Below, piece after piece: positions 29,040 to 37,357 of a DNA stretch of 64,000 nt. The DNA lies in contig NZ_CAJFCI010000060.1 of NCBI RefSeq assembly GCF_904061905.1, forward strand, positions 1-64,000. The letters are read 5' to 3'. Below the pieces are notes generated by a model, which was not told the origin of the DNA, did no database searches, and saw only the letters and a list, made by a program, of their open reading frames with translations. Position numbers and translations under genes: made by a program. Within the stretch, counting starts at the first letter, position 1, and the number at the start of each line of letters is the position of its first letter. Source of the stretch: Zestomonas carbonaria. Lineage in GTDB: Bacteria > Pseudomonadota > Gammaproteobacteria > Pseudomonadales > Pseudomonadaceae.

Positions 29040-29049
29040 GGAGGATCCA

Positions 29050-29655
29050 ATGCGTAGCTGGTGGTTGGGCGGTGCCTTGACGCTGCTGCTGTGGACTCAG
29101 GGAGCACTGGCCGGCACCGTGCTGGTGGTCGGCGATAGTATCAGCGCCGCTTTGGGCCTGGATACCGCGCAGGGTTGGGTCGCGCTGCTGGAAAAACGCC
29201 TCGAGGAAGAGGGCTTCGACCATCGGGTGGTGAACGCCTCGATCAGCGGCGACACCAGCGCTGGCGGCCTCTCCCGCCTGCCGGGGCTGCTCGAGACGCA
29301 CCGCCCCGAACTGGTGATCCTGGAGCTGGGCGGCAACGATGGACTGCGTGGCCAGCCGCCCGCGCAATTGCAACAGAATCTTGCCACGATGATCGATCGC
29401 GCCACCGCCAGCGGTGCCAAGGTCTTGCTGCTGGGGATGCGCCTGCCGCCGAACTACGGGGATCGCTACAACCGTGCCTTCGAGGGCGTCTACAGCCGTC
29501 TGGCCGAGGAGAAGCAGGTGCCGTTGGTGCCGTTCTTCCTGGATGGCGTGGGCGGCGTGCCGGGCATGATGCAGCCCGACGGAATCCATCCCACCGTCAA
29601 GGCCCAGCCGCGCCTGCTGGAGAATGTATGGCCGGCGCTGAAGCCGTTGCTCTGA
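29050..29655 (+). CDS. tesA: Periplasmic multifunctional esterase TesA (thioesterase I / protease I / lysophospholipase L1)
   Basis: 201 residues from ATG 29050 with GGAGG upstream. Signal peptide ending TQGALA before GTVLVVGDSIS. An SGNH hydrolase: Ser in block I GDSIS, Gly in SISGDTSAGG, Asn in block III GGNDGLRG, and Asp and His in block V DGIHPTVKAQ. It hydrolyses acyl thioesters, lysophospholipids and aryl esters in the periplasm. The start sits inside the 5' end of an open frame antisense to the ABC ATPase, which I ignore. Confidence 0.95.
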   Translation: MRSWWLGGALTLLLWTQGALAGTVLVVGDSISAALGLDTAQGWVALLEKRLEEEGFDHRVVNASISGDTSAGGLSRLPGLLETHRPELVILELGGNDGLRGQPPAQLQQNLATMIDRATASGAKVLLLGMRLPPNYGDRYNRAFEGVYSRLAEEKQVPLVPFFLDGVGGVPGMMQPDGIHPTVKAQPRLLENVWPALKPLL

Positions 29656-29713
29656 CGCTTTTCCGCGCCAGGGCTTTCGGCTAATGTGGCGCACCCCGCC
29701 CAGGAACCCTTCG

Positions 29714-29995
29714 ATGCCGCGTCCCGTCTGGTCTTTGCATGCATACCAAGTGATCGAGCCGGATGAGCAGTTGGACCTGTTCGCCTGCCGTGAGGTCCGC
29801 CTGCATCTGGTCGCGCGCCAGCTCGAGCTGGGGGGCTTTGCTGACCGCACGCTCTGCGGTGGCCTGTTGCCTGCGCAGCCGCGCTGGTCGAGCCTGGAGC
29901 GTTCGTCGCTGCGCGACAAGCGTCTCTGCCCGGCCTGCCAGACTGTCCTGAGGGCCCAGAAAAGCGGCGAACGGCCCCATTGGCCGGGTTTCTGA
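29714..29995 (+). CDS. Conserved small protein with CxxC motif
   Basis: 93 residues from ATG 29714 (MPRPVWSLHAYQVIEPDEQL). No signal peptide. It contains a CPAC motif near the C-terminus (DKRLCPACQTVL) and three further cysteines-poor stretches, with LDLFACREVRLHLVARQLEL in the middle. I do not recognise a family; a small zinc or redox site is possible. It lies between tesA and the L,D-transpeptidase gene on the same strand and may be co-transcribed with tesA (58-base gap). Confidence 0.6.
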   Translation: MPRPVWSLHAYQVIEPDEQLDLFACREVRLHLVARQLELGGFADRTLCGGLLPAQPRWSSLERSSLRDKRLCPACQTVLRAQKSGERPHWPGF

Positions 29996-30057
29996 GCGCT
30001 TCGGCGGCGGTGTACAATTCCAACCTTTCCAGTCGCTATCTCGTCAAGGATTTCCGG

Positions 30058-31017
30058 ATGTTGTCGCGAGTTCCAGCGGTCGCACGTTCCCTTTCCCTCG
30101 CCACGCTGTTCCTGGCGGGCTCGGCCGCAGCCCTCGAGCTGCCGCTGCCGCCGCCCGGTGAGGACATCGTCGGCCAGGTGCAGGTGATCAAGGCCAAGTA
30201 TGAAGACACCTTTGCCGACCTTGGCACCGCCCACCACCTCGGTTACCTGGAGATGGTCGCCGCCAACCCGGGGGTCGATCCCTGGCTGCCGGGCGAGGGC
30301 ACCGATATCGTGCTGCCGACGCGCTTCATCCTGCCGCCCGGCCCGCGCGAAGGGATCGTCATCAACCTGGCCGAATACCGGATGTACTACTTCCCGAAAG
30401 ACCGGGACGTCGTCTACACCTACCCGCTGGGGATAGGCCGCGAGGGCTGGGGTTCGCCGATCGCCACCACCACCATCGTCGCCAAGACCCCGAACCCGGC
30501 CTGGTATCCGCCGAAGTCGATCCGCGAGGAACATGCCGCCGAGGGCGATTTCCTGCCGACCGTCGTGCCGCCGGGCCCCGACAACCCGCTGGGACCGTTC
30601 AAGTTCGGCCTTGGCGTGCCGGGCTACCTGATCCACGGTTCGAACAAGAAGTTCGGCATCGGCATGCGGGTGAGTCATGGCTGTTTCCGCATGCTCAACG
30701 AGAACGTGCTGGAGCTGGCCAGGATGGCGCCGGTCGGGACCAAGGTGCGCATCATCAACGAGCCGTACAAGTTCGGCCTGAGCGGCGGCAAGATCTATCT
30801 CGAGGCGCATATGCCGCTCGACGACCATGGCGAGCCGTCGGTGGTGGACAAGCACACGTCGGTGATCAACGCGATGATCAAGCACGATGAACTCACCGCC
30901 AACCTGCGCCTGGACTGGGACGTGGTGCGCGAGGTGGTGGCGGCCGAGGATGGCCTCCCGGTGGCGATCGCCCAGCCGGACACGGCAATGGCAAGTAGCG
31001 CACCCGAGACGTTCTGA
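30058..31017 (+). CDS. L,D-transpeptidase (YbiS/ErfK family)
   Basis: 319 residues from ATG 30058. Signal peptide ending LFLAGSAAA before LELPLPPPGE. An N-terminal LysM-like region (residues ~40-100, HHLGYLEMVAANPGVDPWLPG, landmark NPGVDPWLPG) precedes the YkuD catalytic domain with HGSNKKFGIG and SHGC, catalytic Cys209. These enzymes form 3-3 peptidoglycan cross-links or anchor Braun-type lipoprotein. The gene converges on oprI, the Braun-type lipoprotein, so lipoprotein anchoring is the likely job. It is followed by a strong terminator. Confidence 0.92.
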   Translation: MLSRVPAVARSLSLATLFLAGSAAALELPLPPPGEDIVGQVQVIKAKYEDTFADLGTAHHLGYLEMVAANPGVDPWLPGEGTDIVLPTRFILPPGPREGIVINLAEYRMYYFPKDRDVVYTYPLGIGREGWGSPIATTTIVAKTPNPAWYPPKSIREEHAAEGDFLPTVVPPGPDNPLGPFKFGLGVPGYLIHGSNKKFGIGMRVSHGCFRMLNENVLELARMAPVGTKVRIINEPYKFGLSGGKIYLEAHMPLDDHGEPSVVDKHTSVINAMIKHDELTANLRLDWDVVREVVAAEDGLPVAIAQPDTAMASSAPETF

Positions 31018-31037
31018 TCCGCGAGGGTTGCCAAGGG

Positions 31038-31068
31038 CCCGTCGGTGCGTTGCGCCGACGGGTTTTTT
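31038..31068 (+). terminator. Rho-independent terminator after the L,D-transpeptidase gene
   Basis: CCCGTCGG ... CCGACGGG stem at 31038-31062 followed by TTTTTT. Confidence 0.88.
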
Positions 31069-31106
31069 ATTGGCCGCTTAGTTGCCCTGGCCAACTAACG
31101 ACCAAT

Positions 31107-31138
31107 AAAAAAAGCCGACCCATTAACTGGGTCGGCTT
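31107..31138 (-). terminator. Rho-independent terminator of oprI
   Basis: AAGCCGACCCA - TTAAC - TGGGTCGGCTT hairpin at 31112-31138; on the minus strand it is followed by a T run (complement of 31107-31113). Confidence 0.88.
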
Positions 31139-31157
31139 ATATAGCCGTGGAGGGCTA

Positions 31158-31409
31158 TTACTTGCGGCTGGCTTTTTCCAGCATACGCAGAGCGCGCTCG
31201 TTGGCTTCGTCAGCGGTTTGCTGAGCCTTCTGAGCGGCAGCCAGAGCTTCGTCAGCCTTGCGATAGGCTTCGTCGGCACGGGCTTGAGCGCGAGCGGCTG
31301 CGTCTTCGGTCGCAGTCAGACGAGCTTCGGTTTCTTTGGAAGTGCTGCTGCAACCGGTAGCCAGAACTGCGGCCAATGCCAGAGCAGAGAATTTCAGAAC
31401 GTTGTTCAT
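31158..31409 (-). CDS. oprI: Major outer-membrane lipoprotein OprI
   Basis: 83 residues from ATG 31409, with AGGGG upstream; a 12-codon upstream extension is not part of the protein. Lipoprotein signal with lipobox VLATGC, then a heptad-repeat coiled coil rich in Ala ([20 protein letters not shown]) and a C-terminal LEKASRK. The terminal lysine is the residue joined to peptidoglycan in Braun-type lipoproteins. One of the most abundant Pseudomonas proteins. Codon use is strongly biased to highly expressed codons and differs from its neighbours. Confidence 0.97.
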
Positions 31410-31740
31410 CGTGTTCCCCTTAAGGTGGATATTCCATAAAACCAATTCCCCGAGCTCGAGGAATTAGCCGGCCTACATACTACCTGTTACTTTGGGTAAG
31501 TAAACTGACGGAACGCAGGGCCGACCGCTTTTTTCAGCTGATTGGGTGTTTCTTAAGCAAGTAGTAATGCCGCTGTATAAAAAACATACAGATTGCTTGC
31601 GGAACACTCAAACATCCCTTTCTTTGTAGCAGAGATTTTCGATACCGCAGGAGCGGGGAATGACTGGCACTTGGCCGGCCTGATAAGCTCCCCGATCGTT
31701 GGCCTCAAGAATAACTACCGCTGGCATCAAGGACGTACGC
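31410..31740. promoter_or_regulatory. oprI upstream region
   Basis: 331 bases between divergent oprI and the next gene, AT-richer than average and without a gene. On the minus strand TTTACT (complement of 31499-31504) and TAGTAT (complement of 31477-31482), 16 bases apart, are a plausible oprI promoter giving a leader of about 60 bases. Confidence 0.45.
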
Positions 31741-33006
31741 ATGTCGAAAATTCTGAAGTGGGGGCTGCTTTCCATTCTGGCTATTGCCGTGCTGATCAAG
31801 TTGTCGCTCTGGTGGTCGGTGCGTTCGATCATGGACGATGCGATCACGCGACTGTCGCCTTTCATGCACATCAGTTACGGCAGCATCACTTCTTCCTTCG
31901 ATGGCCGGGTGGGGCTGGAGAAGCTGCAGGTGCGGGTGCCGGCACTGAGGGACAGCGTGCGCATCGGCCATGCCGAGTTGAAGTTCAACGGCCTGGGCGA
32001 GTTGTTGCGTTTCAAGGAGCGCCTGGCCGAGGGCAAGTTCCCCGAGCAGATGGCGTTGAGCCTCAAGGGTATCTCCCTGGATGTGCATGGTCCCTTCATG
32101 CAGCACCTGTATGATGCGCCGGCCGAGCGCAGCCTGTGGACCGCGATGAGCGAGGTCGCCTGCGGCAAGGTACGCAATATCGGAACCGGCGAACTGCTCG
32201 ACATGGGTTATCGCACCTTCGATACCGATGCGGAGTTGTCCTATCAGTTCAAGCCCGGCGCGAAATCCCTGGCGCTCAGCCTGAACGCGGATACCCGCGA
32301 CGTGCTGGACATGCGCTTCAGCCTGCTGCTGTCTAACATGTCGGACAACCCCGGCGACCTGCGCGCCAATCCGCCGCGCCTGACCCTGTGGACGCTTGAA
32401 TTGAACGACAACCAGTACCAGCGCAAGGTGCAGGAGTTCTGTGCTGCTAAGCTTGGCCAGTCTGGCGAGGAATATGTGCAGACGGCGCTCGATCATTTCG
32501 ATCGCGTCTTGCGTAGCCAGCGCATCGCGCTGGACCAGCCGGTGCTCGATGGGTATCGGCGTTACCTGCAGGACCCGCAGTCCCTGCGCCTGGAGTTGAA
32601 TCCGACTGAAGGCATGGCCTGGGATGGCCTACAATTCTTCGACGCCAAGGATGTCATCGCCATGCTGCGTCCGACCCTGCTGGTCAACCAGCAGGTCGTT
32701 TCGCCGGTGGGATTCGCCTGGGTGGACCCGGCATCGCGCAAGGCGGCGCAGCCGGTCGAGGTGGTCGCCGTCGAGAAAAGCGAGACGGCGCGCGCCATGC
32801 CGCAGTACGAGTTCGTCAGTGTGTCCAGCCTGGCGGACCATGCGGGTAAGCGCTTGCAGTTCATCACCTATGATGGTGCCTACTATCAAGGTATCTTGCG
32901 CAAGGTGGAGAACGGCAAGGCCTACCTGAGTGTCCAATTCGGCTCGGGAGCCGCGGAGATGTTTCTCCGCCTGGAAAAGATCGATAAGGTAAGGGTCATG
33001 TTCTGA
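31741..33006 (+). CDS. Hypothetical membrane-anchored protein
   Basis: 421 residues from ATG 31741 (MSKILKWGLLSILAIAVLIK), with AAGGA upstream. One N-terminal membrane helix (residues ~7-25) followed by a large extracytoplasmic region with beta-type alternation (ISYGSITSSFDGRVGLEKLQ, landmark SFDGRVGLEKL; LALSLNADTRDVLDMRFSL, landmark NADTRDVLDM). A C-terminal 70-residue module (GKRLQFITYDGAYYQGILRK) looks like a small SH3-like barrel. The first half is reminiscent of DUF945/AsmA-like periplasmic proteins, but I cannot name the family. GC is slightly lower than in its neighbours. The acetyltransferase gene follows after 19 bases. Confidence 0.7.
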   Translation: MSKILKWGLLSILAIAVLIKLSLWWSVRSIMDDAITRLSPFMHISYGSITSSFDGRVGLEKLQVRVPALRDSVRIGHAELKFNGLGELLRFKERLAEGKFPEQMALSLKGISLDVHGPFMQHLYDAPAERSLWTAMSEVACGKVRNIGTGELLDMGYRTFDTDAELSYQFKPGAKSLALSLNADTRDVLDMRFSLLLSNMSDNPGDLRANPPRLTLWTLELNDNQYQRKVQEFCAAKLGQSGEEYVQTALDHFDRVLRSQRIALDQPVLDGYRRYLQDPQSLRLELNPTEGMAWDGLQFFDAKDVIAMLRPTLLVNQQVVSPVGFAWVDPASRKAAQPVEVVAVEKSETARAMPQYEFVSVSSLADHAGKRLQFITYDGAYYQGILRKVENGKAYLSVQFGSGAAEMFLRLEKIDKVRVMF

Positions 33007-33025
33007 CCCGGAGAGGAGTGGGGTA

Positions 33026-33307
33026 ATGAGCGAGGTGTTGTCGATAAGCCATGATAAAGCCGGTCACCGGTTCGAAGCCGTCGTAGATGGCGATCGTGCC
33101 TATCTGGCCTACATGGACCTGGGGCAGCAGACCTTGGATATCTACCGGACCTTCGTACCGAACCCCCTGCGCGGCCGTGGCATCGCCGCGGCGCTCACCG
33201 AGCAGGCCCTGGCCTATGCCGATCGCATGGGCTACACGGTGATCCCCTCCTGCTCCTACGTCGAACGCTATATGGAGCGCCGCCAGCGGCAGGTCGCCAA
33301 GGGCTGA
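33026..33307 (+). CDS. Small GNAT-type N-acetyltransferase (YjdJ/NATD1-like)
   Basis: 93 residues. A minimal Gcn5-like acetyltransferase: VDGDRAYLAYMDLGQQTLDI forms the first sheet, then TFVPNPLRGRGIAAALTEQAL contains the acetyl-CoA site (RGRGIA), and a final helix-strand with IPSCSYVERYMERR. The size and the CSYV block match the single-domain acetyltransferases of PF14542, known from bacteria to humans, without a firm substrate. It overlaps nothing and is closed by a hairpin shared with the convergent DAHP synthase gene. Confidence 0.88.
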   Translation: MSEVLSISHDKAGHRFEAVVDGDRAYLAYMDLGQQTLDIYRTFVPNPLRGRGIAAALTEQALAYADRMGYTVIPSCSYVERYMERRQRQVAKG

Positions 33308-33321
33308 GCGGCTACAGAAAC

Positions 33322-33350
33322 GAAAACGCCGGGCATTGCCCGGCGTTTTC
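33322..33350. terminator. Bidirectional terminator
   Basis: GAAAACGCCGGGC - ATT - GCCCGGCGTTTTC, a perfect 13-bp stem between the convergent acetyltransferase and DAHP synthase genes, with T-rich ends on both strands. Confidence 0.88.
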
Positions 33351-33364
33351 GTTCGTGCGCGGGA

Positions 33365-34441
33365 TCAGCCGCGCTGGCGCTTGGGCAGCACGTCCTTGAG
33401 CTTGGCGTGCATGCTGCGCACGCTCTTCTCGGTTGTGTCCCAGTCGATGCAGGCGTCGGTGATGGAAACGCCGTACTTGAGCTGGCAGAGGTCCTTGGGA
33501 ATCGGCTGGTTGCCCCAGCCCAGGTGGCTCTCGACCATCAGGCCGACGATCGAGTTGTTGCCCTCGAGGATCTGGTTGGCGACGTTGTCCATCACCAGTG
33601 GCTGCAGGGCCGGGTCCTTGTTGGAGTTGGCGTGGCTGCAGTCGATCATGATGTTCGGACGGATGCCGGCCTTGTTCAGTTCCTGCTCGCAGATGGCAAC
33701 GCTGACCGAATCGTAGTTCGGCTTGCCGTTGCCGCCGCGCAGCACCACATGGCCATAGGCGTTGCCCTTGGTGGTGACGATCGATACGCCGCCCTGCTGG
33801 TTGATGCCGAGGAAGCGGTGCGGGCTGGACACCGACTGCAGGGCATTGATGGCGACCGTCAGGCTGCCGTCGGTGCCATTCTTGAAGCCGACCGCCGAGG
33901 ACAGGCCGGAAGCCATTTCGCGGTGGGTCTGGGATTCGGTGGTGCGTGCGCCGATGGCGGACCAACTGATCAGGTCCTGCAAGTACTGCGGGGAGATCGG
34001 GTCGAGCGCCTCGGTGGCGGTCGGCAGACCCATCTCGGCGAGGTCGCGCAGCAGCTCGCGGCCGATGCGCAGGCCATCCTCGATCTTGAACGAGTCGTCG
34101 AGGTACGGATCGTTGATCAGGCCTTTCCAGCCGACCGTGGTGCGCGGCTTCTCGAAGTACACGCGCATGACCAGGTACAGGGTATCCGAGACTTCCGCGG
34201 CCAGTACCTTCAGGCGCTCGGCGTATTCGTGGGCGGCCTTGATATCGTGGATCGAGCAGGGGCCGATCACGATGAACAGGCGGTGGTCCTTGCCGTCGAG
34301 AATGTCGCGGATCACCTCGCGGCCATTGGCGACGGTGTGCAGGGCGGCGTCGGTGAGGGGGAGGTCGCGCTTCAACTGATCGGGAGTGATCAGGGTCTCG
34401 TTGGAGGCGACGTTGAGATCGTCGATCGGTAAATCAGCCAT
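33365..34441 (-). CDS. 3-deoxy-7-phosphoheptulonate synthase (DAHP synthase, class I)
   Basis: 358 residues from ATG 34441 (MADLPIDDLNVASNETLITP); in-frame starts 4 and 9 codons upstream are possible. It condenses phosphoenolpyruvate and erythrose-4-phosphate, the first step of the shikimate pathway. Class I AroFGH motifs are present: GPCSIHD, MRVYFEKPRTTVGWKGLINDP (landmark EKPRTTVGWKG), WSAIGARTTESQTHREMASG, VGFKNGTDG, IMIDCSHANSNKD and MVESHLGWGNQ. The feedback specificity (Tyr, Phe or Trp) cannot be set with certainty from motifs alone. Stands alone, convergent with the acetyltransferase gene. Confidence 0.95.
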   Translation of the reverse strand: MADLPIDDLNVASNETLITPDQLKRDLPLTDAALHTVANGREVIRDILDGKDHRLFIVIGPCSIHDIKAAHEYAERLKVLAAEVSDTLYLVMRVYFEKPRTTVGWKGLINDPYLDDSFKIEDGLRIGRELLRDLAEMGLPTATEALDPISPQYLQDLISWSAIGARTTESQTHREMASGLSSAVGFKNGTDGSLTVAINALQSVSSPHRFLGINQQGGVSIVTTKGNAYGHVVLRGGNGKPNYDSVSVAICEQELNKAGIRPNIMIDCSHANSNKDPALQPLVMDNVANQILEGNNSIVGLMVESHLGWGNQPIPKDLCQLKYGVSITDACIDWDTTEKSVRSMHAKLKDVLPKRQRG

Positions 34442-34610
34442 CGTGCTATTCATCAACTCAGTCTTCACGGGTGCCGGCCGCCAGCCATTCCCCGCGCGGC
34501 GGAGCGCAGCGTTATAGGCGCAACGGGGGAACGCACCTTAGCGCGTTACATATTGGCTCGACAATGGGGCGAAGGTCCTAGGCTCTATAGAAAGTGGCCC
34601 AATGCCCGCC

Positions 34611-35024
34611 TCAGGGAAACCTGGGGAAGTCGGCGGCATGCTGGTCGACCCACTCCTGGGCGATTTCCTCCACCGGCAGGGCATGGCCGGATTGTTCCTC
34701 GCACTGCTGCCGGTACTGCTCGATCTGGCAGACCTGCTCGACCATCCGGGCGCGGAACAGCGAGTCCTCGTCGAGGAACGTGATGCCGACCAGATAGTCG
34801 TCCGCCTGCTTGCGGCACCAGGCGACCACGCCGGCGCAGCGCGCCTGCTCGCCGAGCACGGGAATATGCAGTTCCACCGCGGTTCCGCGCCGGAACGCCT
34901 TGCTCGAGTTGCAGGCCACACCGCCCAGGCTGATATTGTGCAACCGCAGTTTGGGTAGAAAGGCATGCTTGCGTTCGACCAACTCCACGGGTAACTCGCT
35001 CGGGTGACGCAAGAACTGACGCAT
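34611..35024 (-). CDS. PilZ domain protein (c-di-GMP receptor)
   Basis: 137 residues from ATG 35024, with GGAGA upstream; the much longer open frame to 35285 is antisense to the thioredoxin-like gene. The N-terminus has the RxxxR c-di-GMP motif in RQFLRHPSELPVEL and the second motif NISLGGVACNSS, both needed for binding. FRRGTAVELHIPVL and GVVAWCRKQADDYLVGITFL complete the beta-barrel. A C-terminal helical tail (RARMVEQVCQIEQYRQQCEE) is Cys- and Gln-rich. A single-domain receptor with unknown target. Its start is 28 bases from that of the divergent thioredoxin-like gene. Confidence 0.9.
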   Translation of the reverse strand: MRQFLRHPSELPVELVERKHAFLPKLRLHNISLGGVACNSSKAFRRGTAVELHIPVLGEQARCAGVVAWCRKQADDYLVGITFLDEDSLFRARMVEQVCQIEQYRQQCEEQSGHALPVEEIAQEWVDQHAADFPRFP

Positions 35025-35051
35025 GTACGACTGTCTCCGGGGGGATGGCAA

Positions 35052-35411
35052 TTGGACAGTGCCTTGAACAGTATAGTGGCCGAACTGGAGCTGACCGACC
35101 TCGATGCGGACCGACGGTTGCTCGACATGCCGGGTGTTTCCCTGCTGGTCTTCACCAGCGCGGGCTGTACCGGCTGTCGCTGGGCGCGGCGTGCACTGCC
35201 GGGCATGGGGTTGTCCGTCGATCGCTTGTGCTGGATCGACGCCGGTCGCAATGGCGGACTGGTCGAACGTTATGATGTGTTCCATCTGCCGGCCCTGTTC
35301 GTGGTCCGCGACGGCCTGTTCCTCGGTGCCTTGCAGGCACGCCTGAGCCTCGCCGAGTTGTCCGCCGCTCTCGAGCGAGCCTTGTTGGAGTCTGGAGAGG
35401 AGCTTCCCTGA
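35052..35411 (+). CDS. Thioredoxin-like protein with CxxC motif
   Basis: 119 residues using TTG 35052, preceded at about seven bases by GGGGGA; the frame is open further upstream but runs into the PilZ leader. The sequence has the thioredoxin pattern: SLLVFTSAGCTGCRWARRAL with redox motif CTGC, then LCWIDAGRNGGLVERYDVFH, the cis-proline loop HLPALFVVRDG and a final helix. No signal peptide, so cytoplasmic. The panE-like gene starts directly at its stop codon, which suggests an operon. Function unknown beyond redox. Confidence 0.75.
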   Translation: MDSALNSIVAELELTDLDADRRLLDMPGVSLLVFTSAGCTGCRWARRALPGMGLSVDRLCWIDAGRNGGLVERYDVFHLPALFVVRDGLFLGALQARLSLAELSAALERALLESGEELP

Positions 35412-36368
35412 ATGTCCGAGTCACAACGTCCGCGCATCGGCATCATCGGTACCGGCGCCATCGGCGGCTTCTACGGCCTGCTGCTGGCCCGGGCCGGTTT
35501 CGATGTGCATTTCCTGCTGCGCAGCGAGTTCGCGGCGGTCGCCGAGCGCGGCCTGGTGTTGAACAGCGCGGTACATGGCGCCCTGACCCTGCAACCGGTG
35601 CAGGCGTATCGCTCGGCCGCCGACATGCCGCCCTGCGATTGGCTGCTGGTCGGCGCCAAGACCACCAGCAACGCCGAACTGGCGCCGGCGATCGCTGCTG
35701 CGGCGGCGCCGGGCGGCAAGGTCGTGCTGATGCAGAACGGCCTCGGTGTCGAGGACGAACTGCGGCCGCTGCTGCCGGACAACCTGCACCTGCTGGGTGG
35801 GCTCTGCTACATCTGCGTGCACCGCGCCGGGCCCGGGGTGATCGAGCACCAGGCGCTGGGAGCGGTGAACCTGGGCTACCACTCCGGCCCCGCATCGGAG
35901 CCGGCTGCGCGGCAGGCGACCGCCGAGGAGGGCGCTGGGCTGTTCCGGGCGGCCGGCATCGACTCCCAGGCGATGCCCAACCTGGATCAGGCGCGCTGGC
36001 AGAAGCTGGTCTGGAACGTTCCCTACAATGGCCTGGCGTCCCTGCTCGACGCCGGCACCACGGCGCTGATGGCCCAGGCCGACAGCCGTGCGCTGATCAA
36101 GGCCATCATGGAAGAAGTGGTGCAGGGCGCCCAGGCTTGCGGTCACGCCATGCCGGACGGCTACGCGGCGCAACTGCTGGCGGCCACCGCACGCATGCCG
36201 GACTACCTGCCGAGCATGTACCACGACTTCGCGCAGCGCCGGCCGATGGAGCTGCGGGCGATCTACGCCGCGCCGCTGGAGGCGGCGGCCCGTGCCGGTT
36301 GCGCCATGCCGCGCACGGAGATGCTGTACCAGGCGCTACGCTTCCTTGATGAACGCAACTCGGGCTGA
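35412..36368 (+). CDS. panE: 2-dehydropantoate 2-reductase (ketopantoate reductase family)
   Basis: 318 residues. NADPH-dependent reduction of ketopantoate to pantoate in pantothenate and CoA synthesis. The Rossmann motif IGIIGTGAIGGFYG (GxGxxG) is at residues ~9-22; LVGAKTTSN carries a substrate-near Lys, and KLVWNVPYNGLASLL holds the conserved Asn; the C-terminal helical domain includes PSMYHDFAQRRPMEL with the family Glu/Ser region. P. aeruginosa encodes more than one member of this family, so the physiological enzyme could be the other. Same operon as the thioredoxin-like gene before and the nucleotidase after (7-base gap). Confidence 0.85.
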   Translation: MSESQRPRIGIIGTGAIGGFYGLLLARAGFDVHFLLRSEFAAVAERGLVLNSAVHGALTLQPVQAYRSAADMPPCDWLLVGAKTTSNAELAPAIAAAAAPGGKVVLMQNGLGVEDELRPLLPDNLHLLGGLCYICVHRAGPGVIEHQALGAVNLGYHSGPASEPAARQATAEEGAGLFRAAGIDSQAMPNLDQARWQKLVWNVPYNGLASLLDAGTTALMAQADSRALIKAIMEEVVQGAQACGHAMPDGYAAQLLAATARMPDYLPSMYHDFAQRRPMELRAIYAAPLEAAARAGCAMPRTEMLYQALRFLDERNSG

Positions 36369-36375
36369 GGTCGAT

Positions 36376-37281
36376 ATGGGCAAGGGACTGGGTGACAAGC
36401 TGGTACTGGCGATTTCCTCGCGGGCGCTGTTCGACCTGAGCGACAGCCATCGGATCTACGAGAGCGAGGGGGTCGAAGCCTATCGCCAGTACCAGATCGA
36501 CCACGAGGAGGAAATCCTCGCGCCGGGAGATGCCTTTCCCCTGGTGGAAAAGCTGCTGGCGCTCAACGACGCGCTGGACGAGGCCCGCGTCGAGGTGATC
36601 CTGGTGTCGCGCAACAGCGCCGATACCGGCCTGCGTGCCTTCAACTCGATCCAGCACTACAGGCTCGGCATTTCCCGCGCGGCCTTCGTCGGCGGGCGCA
36701 GCCCGGATCCCTACCTGGCGGCGTTCGGCTGCCACCTGTTCCTCTCGACCCACGCCGAGGATGTGCGCAACGCCCTGCGTTCGGGGTTCGGCGCGGCGAC
36801 CATCCTTTCCGGCGGGCCACGGCGGGCGGCCAGCAACGAATTGCGCATCGCCTTCGACGGCGATGCGGTGCTGTTCTCCGATGAGTCCGAGCGCATCTAC
36901 CAGCAGGGCGGCCTGGACGCGTTCCAGCACCACGAGCGCGAGTCGGCGCGAGAGCTCCTGGGCGGCGGGCCGTTCAAGCCGTTCCTCGCCGCGCTGCACC
37001 GCTTGCAGCAGGAGTTCCCCAGCGAAGCGTGCCCGATCCGCACGGCACTGGTCACGGCGCGCTCGGCGCCGGCCCACGAACGGGTCATCCGCACCCTGCG
37101 CGAATGGAACATCCGCCTGGACGAATCCTTCTTCCTCGGCGGCCTGGAGAAGTCGGCGATCCTCGAAGCCTTTGGCGCCGACGTGTTCTTCGACGACCAG
37201 GTGGGCCACTGCGAGAAGGCCCGCGAACGGGTCGCCACCGGCCACGTGCCGCACGGGGTCAGCAACGAAGCCTTGCCCTGA
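36376..37281 (+). CDS. Cytosolic 5'-nucleotidase (NT5C1 family)
   Basis: 301 residues from ATG 36376 (MGKGLGDKLVLAISSRALFD), which has GAGG just upstream and begins a few bases after panE. The family (PF06189) is typified by vertebrate cytosolic 5'-nucleotidase I and dephosphorylates nucleoside monophosphates. Recognisable blocks are ALFDLSDSHRIYESEGVEAY, VILVSRNSADTGLRAFNSI, IAFDGDAVLFSDESE and NIRLDESFFLGGLEK, which carry the HAD-like Asp residues and the DGD motif. Cytoplasmic, no signal. Likely co-transcribed with panE. Confidence 0.9.
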   Translation: MGKGLGDKLVLAISSRALFDLSDSHRIYESEGVEAYRQYQIDHEEEILAPGDAFPLVEKLLALNDALDEARVEVILVSRNSADTGLRAFNSIQHYRLGISRAAFVGGRSPDPYLAAFGCHLFLSTHAEDVRNALRSGFGAATILSGGPRRAASNELRIAFDGDAVLFSDESERIYQQGGLDAFQHHERESARELLGGGPFKPFLAALHRLQQEFPSEACPIRTALVTARSAPAHERVIRTLREWNIRLDESFFLGGLEKSAILEAFGADVFFDDQVGHCEKARERVATGHVPHGVSNEALP

Positions 37282-37357
37282 CCGCCGGTCCCCGCGCGTT
37301 GCGTTGCCCTTGGCGCTGCTAAGCTCAGACAAGACGCGCCGCAAGCGGGGAGGGCGC

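Noticed and set aside
29684..29713. Earlier start for the small CxxC protein
   Set aside because: The ten extra residues overlap the stretch just after tesA and have no ribosome site; ATG 29714 is more plausible.
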